DNA from: an uncultured Planctomycetaceae bacterium
GTDB lineage: Bacteria; Planctomycetota; Planctomycetia; Planctomycetales; Planctomycetaceae
Direction: 5' to 3'
Assembly (NCBI GenBank): GCA_943787265.1
Contig: CALSLT010000032.1
Coordinates: 1 to 60,801 of the forward strand
Length of the DNA: 60,801 bases
A program made the position numbers and the translations under genes. Below the pieces are notes generated by a model. It was given only the letters and a program-made list of their open reading frames with translations, searched no databases and was not told the DNA's origin. Shown one piece after another: positions 18,488-26,461 of the stretch. Every line of letters starts with the position of its first letter. The stretch's first letter is position 1.

Positions 18488-19455
18488 AAGGTCACACGGA
18501 CGAAGTTCAGGGGCTGGAGTTTTCGCCCGACGGCAACCAGCTCGTCAGTTGCTCGAGAGACGCGACCGTCAGATTGTGGGACACGGCGACGGGCGAGTTG
18601 CTGCGAACATTCCACGGGCACGAGAAGTGGGTTTACGGTGCTTCTTTTCTGCCTGATGGTCGGCGAGTCATCAGTAGTGGCGACGCCCACGATGGAACGA
18701 TCCGGCTGTGGGATTCCGCGACCGGCCGGCAACTGTGCCAACACAGTAACGGATCGCGTCACTCGCGCATTATCAAAACAACTCCGGATTCGCGTTTCGC
18801 GATTGTTGCAAATAGTAAGGCCGTTGATTTCCTTCGACTTCCTCCACTTCAAAACACAACCGCGCTCGACGCCTACGAACTTGCCCGGAGTCATGAGGGA
18901 GCAGATTCGCGAATCGCCGTTCTGGAATTCATCGATAAAGGTCCGTCGCTCCAGATTGCACAATTGCGAAACGCGGTTGCCGAGTTGCTAACGGCTCGTC
19001 TCGCTCAACACGGTGGTCTGCGTGTTGTTGAACGGCTGCAGGTCAAGGAATTCTTCAGGGAGACCAGTCTGGCAGACTCCGGCCTGATTGATAAACAGAC
19101 CGCTCAGAAGGCCGGAAAGACGCTCAACGCGAACTACCTGCTGTCTGGTTCGTACACGGGTCGGGATGAGGCAATCACTATCGAAGCGGCACTCACGCGT
19201 GTCGGCGACGAGAAACCGCTAGCCCACTGGACAGTTGATGGCACTGCGTCTGACATCTTCGACATTGAAGAACAACTACGTTCGAGAATTGTGGAAACGC
19301 TCGGGATTGATCCGGAGGACGTCGACACGTTCGAGACGGACAACTCCACTCAGTCGACGGCCGCGGTGCTGGCTTTTAGAAACGTCGGGCGGATGACGGG
19401 CGTTGCTGCGGAGGCAACGCCCGATGGATCAAAACAGAATCCCCCTGACAGATGA
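18346..19455 (+). CDS. WD40/CsgG-like middle segment, in the -1 frame
   Basis: Reading in the -1 frame from the GGGCCCA heptamer gives further WD40 blades (FWDAATGK, LWDTATGE, LWDSATGR), then a linker and a CsgG-like domain: RIAVLEFIDKG, LRNAVAELLTARLAQHGGLRVVER, and LNANYLLSGSYTGRDE. A second CsgG-like domain begins with AVLAFRNVGRM and is cut by the stop at 19455. No plausible start codon lies at the beginning of this segment: the first in-frame GTG (18229) is inside a WD blade of the previous frame. It is therefore best read as the middle of one long gene. CsgG-like domains in this setting are linked to outer-membrane or lipoprotein assembly, without a defined function here. Confidence 0.7.
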   Translation, partial: GPTALTSGWIHPHCLAVSPDGSIIAAATNESLVRFWDAATGKPLRDLKGHTDEVQGLEFSPDGNQLVSCSRDATVRLWDTATGELLRTFHGHEKWVYGASFLPDGRRVISSGDAHDGTIRLWDSATGRQLCQHSNGSRHSRIIKTTPDSRFAIVANSKAVDFLRLPPLQNTTALDAYELARSHEGADSRIAVLEFIDKGPSLQIAQLRNAVAELLTARLAQHGGLRVVERLQVKEFFRETSLADSGLIDKQTAQKAGKTLNANYLLSGSYTGRDEAITIEAALTRVGDEKPLAHWTVDGTASDIFDIEEQLRSRIVETLGIDPEDVDTFETDNSTQSTAAVLAFRNVGRMTGVAAEATPDGSKQNPPDR

Positions 19456-22369
19456 GACGCTTAAAGATCTGCAGATCGCTATTGGCGAACTGCTGCAAAC
19501 CAGCATGTCGACGCTGCCCGATGTCAAACTTGTCGATCGAGTTGAACTCGAAAAAGTCATCGCGGAAAAGAAACTCACACTCGCTGGGCTCACGAGTGCC
19601 ACGACTGCAGCGCAGGTGGGTCGGCTTCTGGGAGCCGAGCGATTGATTTACGGCTCGTTTGTCGAAAGCAGTGGGCGACTCGCTGTGATCGCACGAGTCG
19701 CTGATACAGAAACCGCATCGATCGTCGCTCATGCTGTCATCGACGGGCCGACGAGCGAACTCGATACGATGCTGACGGCGCTTGCAGAACGGCTGGCACC
19801 TCGGCTGTCTGCGGCTCCCGAGTCCGAGTCGGCAACGCTCAGCTGGCGTGCGACTGAAGCACGACGCGAGGAGGCCGCAGAGTATCAACACCGTGCAATT
19901 GACTATATCCGAAAAGGCAACCACAAGGCGGCCTTTGACGAATTCGATCGCGCTGTATTGATTACACCAGACGACCTCAACCTGCGTCTGACCTATATCC
20001 GATCCATGAAGGAATATCCGGATCCCGAACGGCTGACGCGGGTATGCGAATCCACTCTGGCTATTGAATCAACACTCAAACGATACTACCTGCGGCGCGA
20101 GATTTATCAGACGTATATCGCCGGCCTGGGCAACTTTCGCGATCAGCGTGCGGAAGTGTCGGAGCGGTACAGCAGGGAGTTTTCACCCCGCCGATACAGC
20201 GCCACAGCCAGGAGAAATGCTTCCAGTCGCGCAAACCAGATGCGGAAGAAAGATCGGGATGGCGCGATCAGAATTCTGGAAAACAGTGTCAAACAGGCTC
20301 GAGGAAACGGGACGCAGGATGACCAGATTCTCACTCTGCTGGATATGTATCACTTCTTCGCAGGCGAAGTGAGTTACGGTGTCCGAACGACCGAAGTCAC
20401 GAAGGACAGCGCGAATCGCGCCGCTGAGGTCGCGGAGCAGATCCTGAATCTTGTCGTCGGGCGGCAGAACCAGGTCGCCCAGACAGTGGCAAAAGCACTG
20501 GCACCTGACGCTGCGAATGTGCGGTATTACAAAGACGGCAAACGTTACGTCTACCTGATGCTCGATCAACGAATCGAAATCCTCGAACAGATGAACGAGA
20601 CGTTGTCATGGCACCGTCCGTCACGAGAGAGCATCAGCCGGACACTTGGCGAGGCTTACGATAGCCGAGGTGACTTCGCGAAATCTGTGGATGCTTTCCG
20701 CGAAGAACTTGCTGCCGATGCCTTCAGTTCGTCCGCCCTGTTTTCCGACTTCAACGTGAGTTTCCGGAAGACCGACTGGCTGAACAACCGGCTGACTCGA
20801 CGGTTTGCGCTTGCAAATCGGATTGACGAAAAACTCGGTGCCCCAGCGCAGGCAGTCGCGGAATACAATGGGATGATTGGCGACTTCGGTCTTGTTCACG
20901 AATACGGCCCGGCAATAACCCGCCGTCTCGACCGCCTGAAGAAGCCTGCGGAGATTCCGCCGGGATCAGTGCTTGTGTGCGGCGGGTCCGTCGAAGGTCT
21001 ACGGTCCTGGAGACAGGTTCCCGGACTCAAAGACCGAATGGTGCATATGGCGCGCAGACACCATCTCAGTGCCAGTGACCTCGCTCCTTACGATCTGGTG
21101 ATCCTCACACGAGCCCATGACCTGACGTACGACCCGGTCGACATCTTCGCGCTTCGATCCTACGTAGCGACCGGCGGCTCGTTGCTTGTGGTATTAACTC
21201 CCTACTGGGAGCCCGGAGCCCCGGTCATTCATAATCCGTTGCTTCAGTTCTTTGATATCAAAGCAGGAGTGGACGACATTGTGCAGGCGCCAGTGACGAA
21301 GCGAAATCCCGAGCATCCGATCACAAAAGGCATTCCCGCTGCCGCCGCCATGCATGCTGTCGAACTCGAGTGCTCAGAAGAAATGTCGTTAATGGAGTCG
21401 GACGGTCGTACTATTCTTGCGGCGACACCGCATCGGAAAGGGAAGGTCGTCGTGTCTTCCTTCGGGCAATGGTTGATGCCCGACCCGACCGTTTTCGGCA
21501 ATCGCTGGAATGATTACATCAGGAAGACGTATCCCGGTTCCCTGACTGGACCGCCTCCGGTCGAGGCTCCCACCAGCACAAACGCGAAACTCCTCGCGCA
21601 AACGCTCGCCTGGCTGAGCAAACGTGACACCGCCGGGGCTGAGCCGGACGAATCACGTGCCAGGCTCCGGACGGTACTGGCAGACGTCCGACGTTTCGAA
21701 AATACAGCTTCAGATCTCGATCAGGTCGTGGACGCGTTCGAAGACCTGATCGATAACGCGGATGGCGAAGCGAAAGAAGACGCGCTGTGGCTGGCGGGTG
21801 AGTCATTCCTGCGACTCTATCATCAGCGCGCGCGATCGTCATCGGTATTTTTTTTCTCGAACGATCAGCAGACGGAAGTTCCGGGGATCAAGTATTACGA
21901 GCGGCTGATTCAACAGTTTCCGGACAGTGCGCTGCGTCCGTTTGTCGAGTGGCGACGAGCAGAATGCATTCGCCGCGCCGGTCTCGGACACGAACGGTTG
22001 ATTGCCGAGTACTCGAAAATCAATGCACCGAAGGGATCGCCCACCTGGGCCTGGACACAATCCCGGATTGGCAGTCTGCACTGGAAGCAGGGTGATATCG
22101 AAAAAGCGGCCGCGCGCTATCAGAGCGTCACCGACGGTCTTGTTTCAGATCCGGAAAAGGTCCGCGCGATGATCAGTCTGTCGAAGTGTTATCGCAAGCT
22201 TGGTAATAACGAGAGAGCGAAAGCTCTGCTGGAAGCCGCTCACGCGCATCCCAATGTCGAATGGGATGATTCCACTAGCGAGCACTTCCACCCGCTCGAG
22301 TGCTCCTGGGGCAGCAGCATCGCGATCATCGAATGGCATATGCGGTCCTGGAAGCTCAAGTCTTTATAA
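19424..22369 (+). CDS. CsgG-like/TPR/GATase-like C-terminal segment of the split giant gene
   Basis: The third frame begins with the remaining part of the second CsgG-like domain: LKDLQIAIGELLQTSM, VKLVDRVELEKVIAEK and VGRLLGAERLIYGSF. It continues with TPR-like helices (AEYQHRAIDYIRKGNHKAAFDEFDRAV style), a middle domain with VLVCGGSVEGLRSW and LRSYVATGGSLLVVL resembling a glutamine-amidotransferase-like fold, and a second TPR-rich tail (IGSLHWKQGDIEKAAARYQS). Deleting one C from the CCCCC run at 19441-19445 would join it to the preceding frame (NPLTDETLKDL). ATG 19424 could alternatively be a genuine start, but it would begin in mid-domain. The whole would be roughly 1830 residues. Confidence 0.75.
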   Translation: MDQNRIPLTDETLKDLQIAIGELLQTSMSTLPDVKLVDRVELEKVIAEKKLTLAGLTSATTAAQVGRLLGAERLIYGSFVESSGRLAVIARVADTETASIVAHAVIDGPTSELDTMLTALAERLAPRLSAAPESESATLSWRATEARREEAAEYQHRAIDYIRKGNHKAAFDEFDRAVLITPDDLNLRLTYIRSMKEYPDPERLTRVCESTLAIESTLKRYYLRREIYQTYIAGLGNFRDQRAEVSERYSREFSPRRYSATARRNASSRANQMRKKDRDGAIRILENSVKQARGNGTQDDQILTLLDMYHFFAGEVSYGVRTTEVTKDSANRAAEVAEQILNLVVGRQNQVAQTVAKALAPDAANVRYYKDGKRYVYLMLDQRIEILEQMNETLSWHRPSRESISRTLGEAYDSRGDFAKSVDAFREELAADAFSSSALFSDFNVSFRKTDWLNNRLTRRFALANRIDEKLGAPAQAVAEYNGMIGDFGLVHEYGPAITRRLDRLKKPAEIPPGSVLVCGGSVEGLRSWRQVPGLKDRMVHMARRHHLSASDLAPYDLVILTRAHDLTYDPVDIFALRSYVATGGSLLVVLTPYWEPGAPVIHNPLLQFFDIKAGVDDIVQAPVTKRNPEHPITKGIPAAAAMHAVELECSEEMSLMESDGRTILAATPHRKGKVVVSSFGQWLMPDPTVFGNRWNDYIRKTYPGSLTGPPPVEAPTSTNAKLLAQTLAWLSKRDTAGAEPDESRARLRTVLADVRRFENTASDLDQVVDAFEDLIDNADGEAKEDALWLAGESFLRLYHQRARSSSVFFFSNDQQTEVPGIKYYERLIQQFPDSALRPFVEWRRAECIRRAGLGHERLIAEYSKINAPKGSPTWAWTQSRIGSLHWKQGDIEKAAARYQSVTDGLVSDPEKVRAMISLSKCYRKLGNNERAKALLEAAHAHPNVEWDDSTSEHFHPLECSWGSSIAIIEWHMRSWKLKSL

Positions 22370-22680
22370 CCCGAGGTACGCAGCTTGCACGTTGGTCGAG
22401 CACTCAACACTCCGGTCCGCATTCTGGCCAGCCAGATAAGAGGTGCAACAGACCAAAGCCTTACTGACATTGAGCCGGATCGCCGGACTGGCCCGTGCAT
22501 AGACCTCTCGTCATTTTGACATTGCAGATTGCGGTCTACAGCTTTTCTGACATGCGGCGGTCGACAACTCCGACGCGAGTAACATGAATTTTTGTTCGCA
22601 CGAAATAATATCACTGCCCGGAAACAGAAACGAGAGGTTGACAGATCCGAAGTTCGTGCCGGAATTGCCACAGGCTGTAG
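22370..22680. other. Convergent intergenic region, nothing recognised
   Basis: About 310 bp between the convergent CsgG/TPR gene and the DUF1501 gene. No gene, RNA or clear terminator hairpin was recognised. Confidence 0.45.
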
Positions 22681-23967
22681 TCAGCCCCACATTCCCATCA
22701 GTATCTCTTCCGACGGAATCTTGAAGGGAAACAGTCCGGCCGATGGGTGCCTGGTGATTCCTGTCAATTCTCGCAGGGCCGCGTGGATGTGTTCGGGGCG
22801 GACTCGAATGCCGTTTTCGGAATCCCCCTGCAATGTCTTTGGATTCAGCGGAACGGCGAACTGACCGTTGTCGGTGGCGCCGATGACTCGGTTGCCTTGG
22901 ATGCCGGGCCCCAGAAACATGATGGAGCCGATCGACCAGTGGTCCTTGCCGTCGCCCTTGTTGTACGTCGGTGTGCGGCCCATTTCGCTTTGGATGACCA
23001 GTACCAGCTTTTCGCGAATCTTCAGTTCCTCGGCCCTCCGCAATAGGTAGTCGATGCTGGCCAGGAACTTCGGGATCAGTTTCATTTGATCGCGGTCATT
23101 TTTCTGGTGGCTGTCGAACTGGCCGATCGTCAGGTTGGCTGAGACGCACACTCCCGCTTTGAAGGATGCGAGAGCGATCTCCGCCTGTTGCGAGAGTGAG
23201 TCTTTGGGAATGCTTTTTGGGATGTGCGGCGTGATTCGTGACAGCGCCTGCGAGTTCCACTGCGCGGCGTACAGCATGTCGTCGGCACGTGCTCGGCGTG
23301 GAAGTCTGATGGAACTCTTGCGGCGTTGCTGTTGCTCGGCGAGTGCTCGTTCGATGTGGTCGTTGACGAAGGCTTCATGGTATTGATGCTGCGGTATGCC
23401 TTGGACTGCGTCCGCATTGGCCAGCAGTTTCAGAGACGGGATGTACGGAACGCGGGCCATCGGTACGAGATTGCCCGTCCCGGAGTAGTTGCCAAATGTC
23501 AGAAACGACAACGGAGCGTCGCGGCCTCGACACGCGGCGATTAAAGCGGCAAATGTGGGATACGCGAGACTGTCGAGATTTCCGGTTGCCATGTAGCGAC
23601 TGCATGGTGAGTGATTATTGACTGAGTAATCGAGCCCATTCAGAACGAGTAATTCCTTCGCGTATTTTGCAAAGAAATCTTCGTTGCTCATCCCTTCTGA
23701 AATGTGTTCTGCGGTCGGTGCAAATTTCAGTGCACCTTCAGTCAGGATATCCCCTTCTTTGTAAAGCCGATTGATGCCGTCGACACCTTTGGGATCCATC
23801 AGCGCCGTTGTGTCCCATCCGCCCGAAGCGTTGCATACAACGAAGTACGGGCCATCATAGGCTGGCAGTTCTCTCTTCTCGTCGGCAAACAACGAACTGC
23901 CCGTACGACCTGGAACGGCCAGCCCCAGGCCCGTGGCCGCGCACCATTTCAGAAAATCTCGCCGCAT
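22681..23967 (-). CDS. DUF1501-like protein with Tat signal, partner of the cytochrome-like gene
   Basis: The 428-residue protein starts MRRDFLKWCAATGLGLAVPG, a compact twin-arginine leader. SGGWDTTALMDPKG near residue 50 and the C-terminal QSEMGRTPTYNKGDGKDHWS belong to DUF1501, which has an alkaline-phosphatase-like fold; QFDSHQKNDRDQ may add metal ligands. It starts 11 nt after the stop of the upstream DUF1588-type gene, so the two are almost certainly co-transcribed. Such gene pairs are expanded in planctomycetes and thought to act together in the periplasm, but the reaction is unknown. It is more divergent than the other DUF1501 gene at 7.9 kb. Confidence 0.87.
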   Translation of the reverse strand: MRRDFLKWCAATGLGLAVPGRTGSSLFADEKRELPAYDGPYFVVCNASGGWDTTALMDPKGVDGINRLYKEGDILTEGALKFAPTAEHISEGMSNEDFFAKYAKELLVLNGLDYSVNNHSPCSRYMATGNLDSLAYPTFAALIAACRGRDAPLSFLTFGNYSGTGNLVPMARVPYIPSLKLLANADAVQGIPQHQYHEAFVNDHIERALAEQQQRRKSSIRLPRRARADDMLYAAQWNSQALSRITPHIPKSIPKDSLSQQAEIALASFKAGVCVSANLTIGQFDSHQKNDRDQMKLIPKFLASIDYLLRRAEELKIREKLVLVIQSEMGRTPTYNKGDGKDHWSIGSIMFLGPGIQGNRVIGATDNGQFAVPLNPKTLQGDSENGIRVRPEHIHAALRELTGITRHPSAGLFPFKIPSEEILMGMWG

Positions 23968-23978
23968 AATGCGGTCCT

Positions 23979-26306
23979 CTACTCGTAAAGAAATTCCTGC
24001 TGACGCAGCAGGTAAGTGACTACCGCTCGCCAGGCACGAATTGTGTAATGCGGATCGGGATCGCGGGGACCTTCCTGGCCCTGACTTTTGCAGAAGTAAC
24101 TCTCGACCTTCTCAAACCGCTCCCGTGCCGTCGCCTCTGCCACCACTCCGGCAAACAGTCGATAAGTCTGATCGACCTCGGGATCGTTCGGCCGATCATC
24201 GCGTCCCAGTACGTACTGATGAAGATGCACAATCGCGTCGCGAATCTGCTGCTCAGCCTTCGGATCGTCCACGTTTGGCGTAACGTCCGGTTCGATGCTC
24301 GGAAACAATCGTCGCTCAGCGGGCGGAAGCGCGAAGTCGGCGGCCACATTCTTACACGCGACAGCGTTGGCAAGAATTCGCTGCAACGATCCGATCGCTC
24401 CGCTGGGTTCTGTCAGGCGTTCGGTGACCTCTTTGGAATCAATGCCGCCGTAGAGAATCGCATAAGTTCCGTCGAGTCTTCCCCAGGGACGACCAAATAT
24501 CGCGATGATCTTTCGCTCGATCTGCTCGGGACTGAGCATTCTGACGATCCCGATGTCGTCCAGCTCTGCCTGGCGTTCGGGCTGGTCAACGGCGACGGCC
24601 AGGCCGTCAGCCCGGTAGAACGGCGCAACGGTCAGATCCTGGAAGATCGACTTGAGGTTGAATCCGGTTTCTGAGAATCGGCCTGCGGCTGTATCAATGA
24701 GTTCTCGCTGAGCAAGGTATGCCTGGCGGCAGGCGGCGAACTGCGGATCATCGATGTCACCCGGCGGCCGCAAAACTTTACGACCCATCAGGATGTAATA
24801 AACGTGCTCAGTCATGGCGATAGCAAAACGAGGATCAGTCACCGTTCGCTTGCCCAGCCACTGTAACGCTCGCCATTGCTCCGATTCCGGAAGATCGTCG
24901 CCCTCGCGGCCCGGGCCAAACATGTCATCGAACCAGCCGTCTTTGCGCGGGCCGTAGTGGCCCATTTCGTTGTAGTAGTCCTGAAAAAGCCCCGCGATCG
25001 GGTCGATCGTTCGATGACAGACGACGCACTCTGCCGCCTGCATCGTAGGAATCTCATACTGAGCATCGATGGCCGCCGCGTCGCCGACTCGCGGAGCCAG
25101 ACTCATGATGTCCACGCCCAGAAAATGGTCGTAGTACATGCGAGCTCGTAGCCGGTTTCGGTTCGTCTCGGTCGTGGGGTAGCGACGCAGGTACTGAAAC
25201 ATGCTCAGCACGCCGGCGTGCGGGTAGTCGCCGTCTTTGGAAGGCTGCACTTTGCCGGCCCGATTCTTCAGTGCCTTTATCTTCGTTGGAATGAATTCGA
25301 AAGGATCGTCCGAGTCTTCAAACTCATCTTTCAGTTCCTCAAAAATGCCGTATCCGCGAGCCGTGTAGGGCGAAACCATCGTGTAGTCGGCAGTCAGAAT
25401 TTCCGTAAAAGGCCGATCCTGCTCGACGATGTACCGCAGCAGCTCAAGAGGCTCACGCCGCATCGCATCACGATACTCGTTAGCCAGTTTGTAGCGAGCC
25501 CGCTGGCGTTCTTTCTCGGGGATATGGTCGAGACTGTGCTTCTGGTACCAGTGTCGCGTGTGTTGAAAATGGTCGTACGACAGGACGTCTTCACCATTTC
25601 CGTTGTAGCCGAGTGTCAGAAGAATATCGTTGAAGCCTTCAAGCAGACGTTCGTAAAACGCGTCTTCCCGCATCAGTGCAGTAAGTACTTGCCTAACCGC
25701 ACTGAGCCCGTTCTTCCCGACTGCCTGTCGTTCAACGTCGCTCGGCAATCTCGCTGCAAGCGACAGAGTAATCCTGCGCAGCAACCGATGATCCGAGATC
25801 ATCTCTACGCCGTCGAAGAACGACGACAGGTCATCGTCGATCAATCGCCCCGGAGTGTCAGAAGTGGCCTGCCTGTTGCTAAGACTTTCGACGAAATTCT
25901 TTAACACACGGAAAGCGGTCGAGTCGCGTTTCAGGACCTCACCGCCGCCATGCTCAAGCCCGCCGGTCGCCTTGGCGAGCAATCGGGACTGTCCGCCGGC
26001 GTCCTTCGCCAAGGCCATGCGAGTAAACGTCTCACAATTTTTGATCAACGCACCCGCTCGTTCAGTCGCTGGAACCTTTGAGACGTCACGCAGCAGAAAC
26101 TTGCTTTCGGCAGCCTCACCGCCTGCGTTGTGGCATTTCATGCAGGTGCGTTCGCCGACTTTGATCCATGCAGCATGAAAACTTGATGCCGCATAGCATC
26201 CCGGCGGCTGTTGAGGCTCTGCCGCGATCGCGGACGCTGCAACGTAGAACGCAGTCACGCAAAACCATGCCGAAGACAGCATCGGTTTTGGCCATTGTCG
26301 TTTCAT
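23979..26306 (-). CDS. Planctomycete cytochrome-c-like protein (DUF1549/DUF1588 type)
   Basis: A 775-residue exported protein (signal peptide ending near AAEPQQP). Close to the N-terminus is a haem-c motif, CMKCHNAGGE, typical of the planctomycete cytochrome domain, and a second CVVCH motif sits in the C-terminal half within AAECVVCHRTIDPIAGL, the DUF1588 signature. ITLSLAARLPSDVERQAV and FTEILTADYTMVSP correspond to the DUF1549-type helical parts. It probably carries covalently bound haem and works in the periplasm with the DUF1501 protein encoded 11 nt downstream. The electron donor and substrate are unknown. Confidence 0.85.
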   Translation of the reverse strand: MKRQWPKPMLSSAWFCVTAFYVAASAIAAEPQQPPGCYAASSFHAAWIKVGERTCMKCHNAGGEAAESKFLLRDVSKVPATERAGALIKNCETFTRMALAKDAGGQSRLLAKATGGLEHGGGEVLKRDSTAFRVLKNFVESLSNRQATSDTPGRLIDDDLSSFFDGVEMISDHRLLRRITLSLAARLPSDVERQAVGKNGLSAVRQVLTALMREDAFYERLLEGFNDILLTLGYNGNGEDVLSYDHFQHTRHWYQKHSLDHIPEKERQRARYKLANEYRDAMRREPLELLRYIVEQDRPFTEILTADYTMVSPYTARGYGIFEELKDEFEDSDDPFEFIPTKIKALKNRAGKVQPSKDGDYPHAGVLSMFQYLRRYPTTETNRNRLRARMYYDHFLGVDIMSLAPRVGDAAAIDAQYEIPTMQAAECVVCHRTIDPIAGLFQDYYNEMGHYGPRKDGWFDDMFGPGREGDDLPESEQWRALQWLGKRTVTDPRFAIAMTEHVYYILMGRKVLRPPGDIDDPQFAACRQAYLAQRELIDTAAGRFSETGFNLKSIFQDLTVAPFYRADGLAVAVDQPERQAELDDIGIVRMLSPEQIERKIIAIFGRPWGRLDGTYAILYGGIDSKEVTERLTEPSGAIGSLQRILANAVACKNVAADFALPPAERRLFPSIEPDVTPNVDDPKAEQQIRDAIVHLHQYVLGRDDRPNDPEVDQTYRLFAGVVAEATARERFEKVESYFCKSQGQEGPRDPDPHYTIRAWRAVVTYLLRQQEFLYE

Positions 26307-26461
26307 AAAAATCCCTCGTCGTTTGAGCTGACGACATTCTCACATCGAGAAACTCGAATCGCCAGAAAAACGGGCAAAATCGCTCGGCCCCCTGCTACCG
26401 GCTCGGTCACGAATGGCCGGTGCTTAAGTCCAATTTGCTCGACCGTTTTCCAATCCAACCT

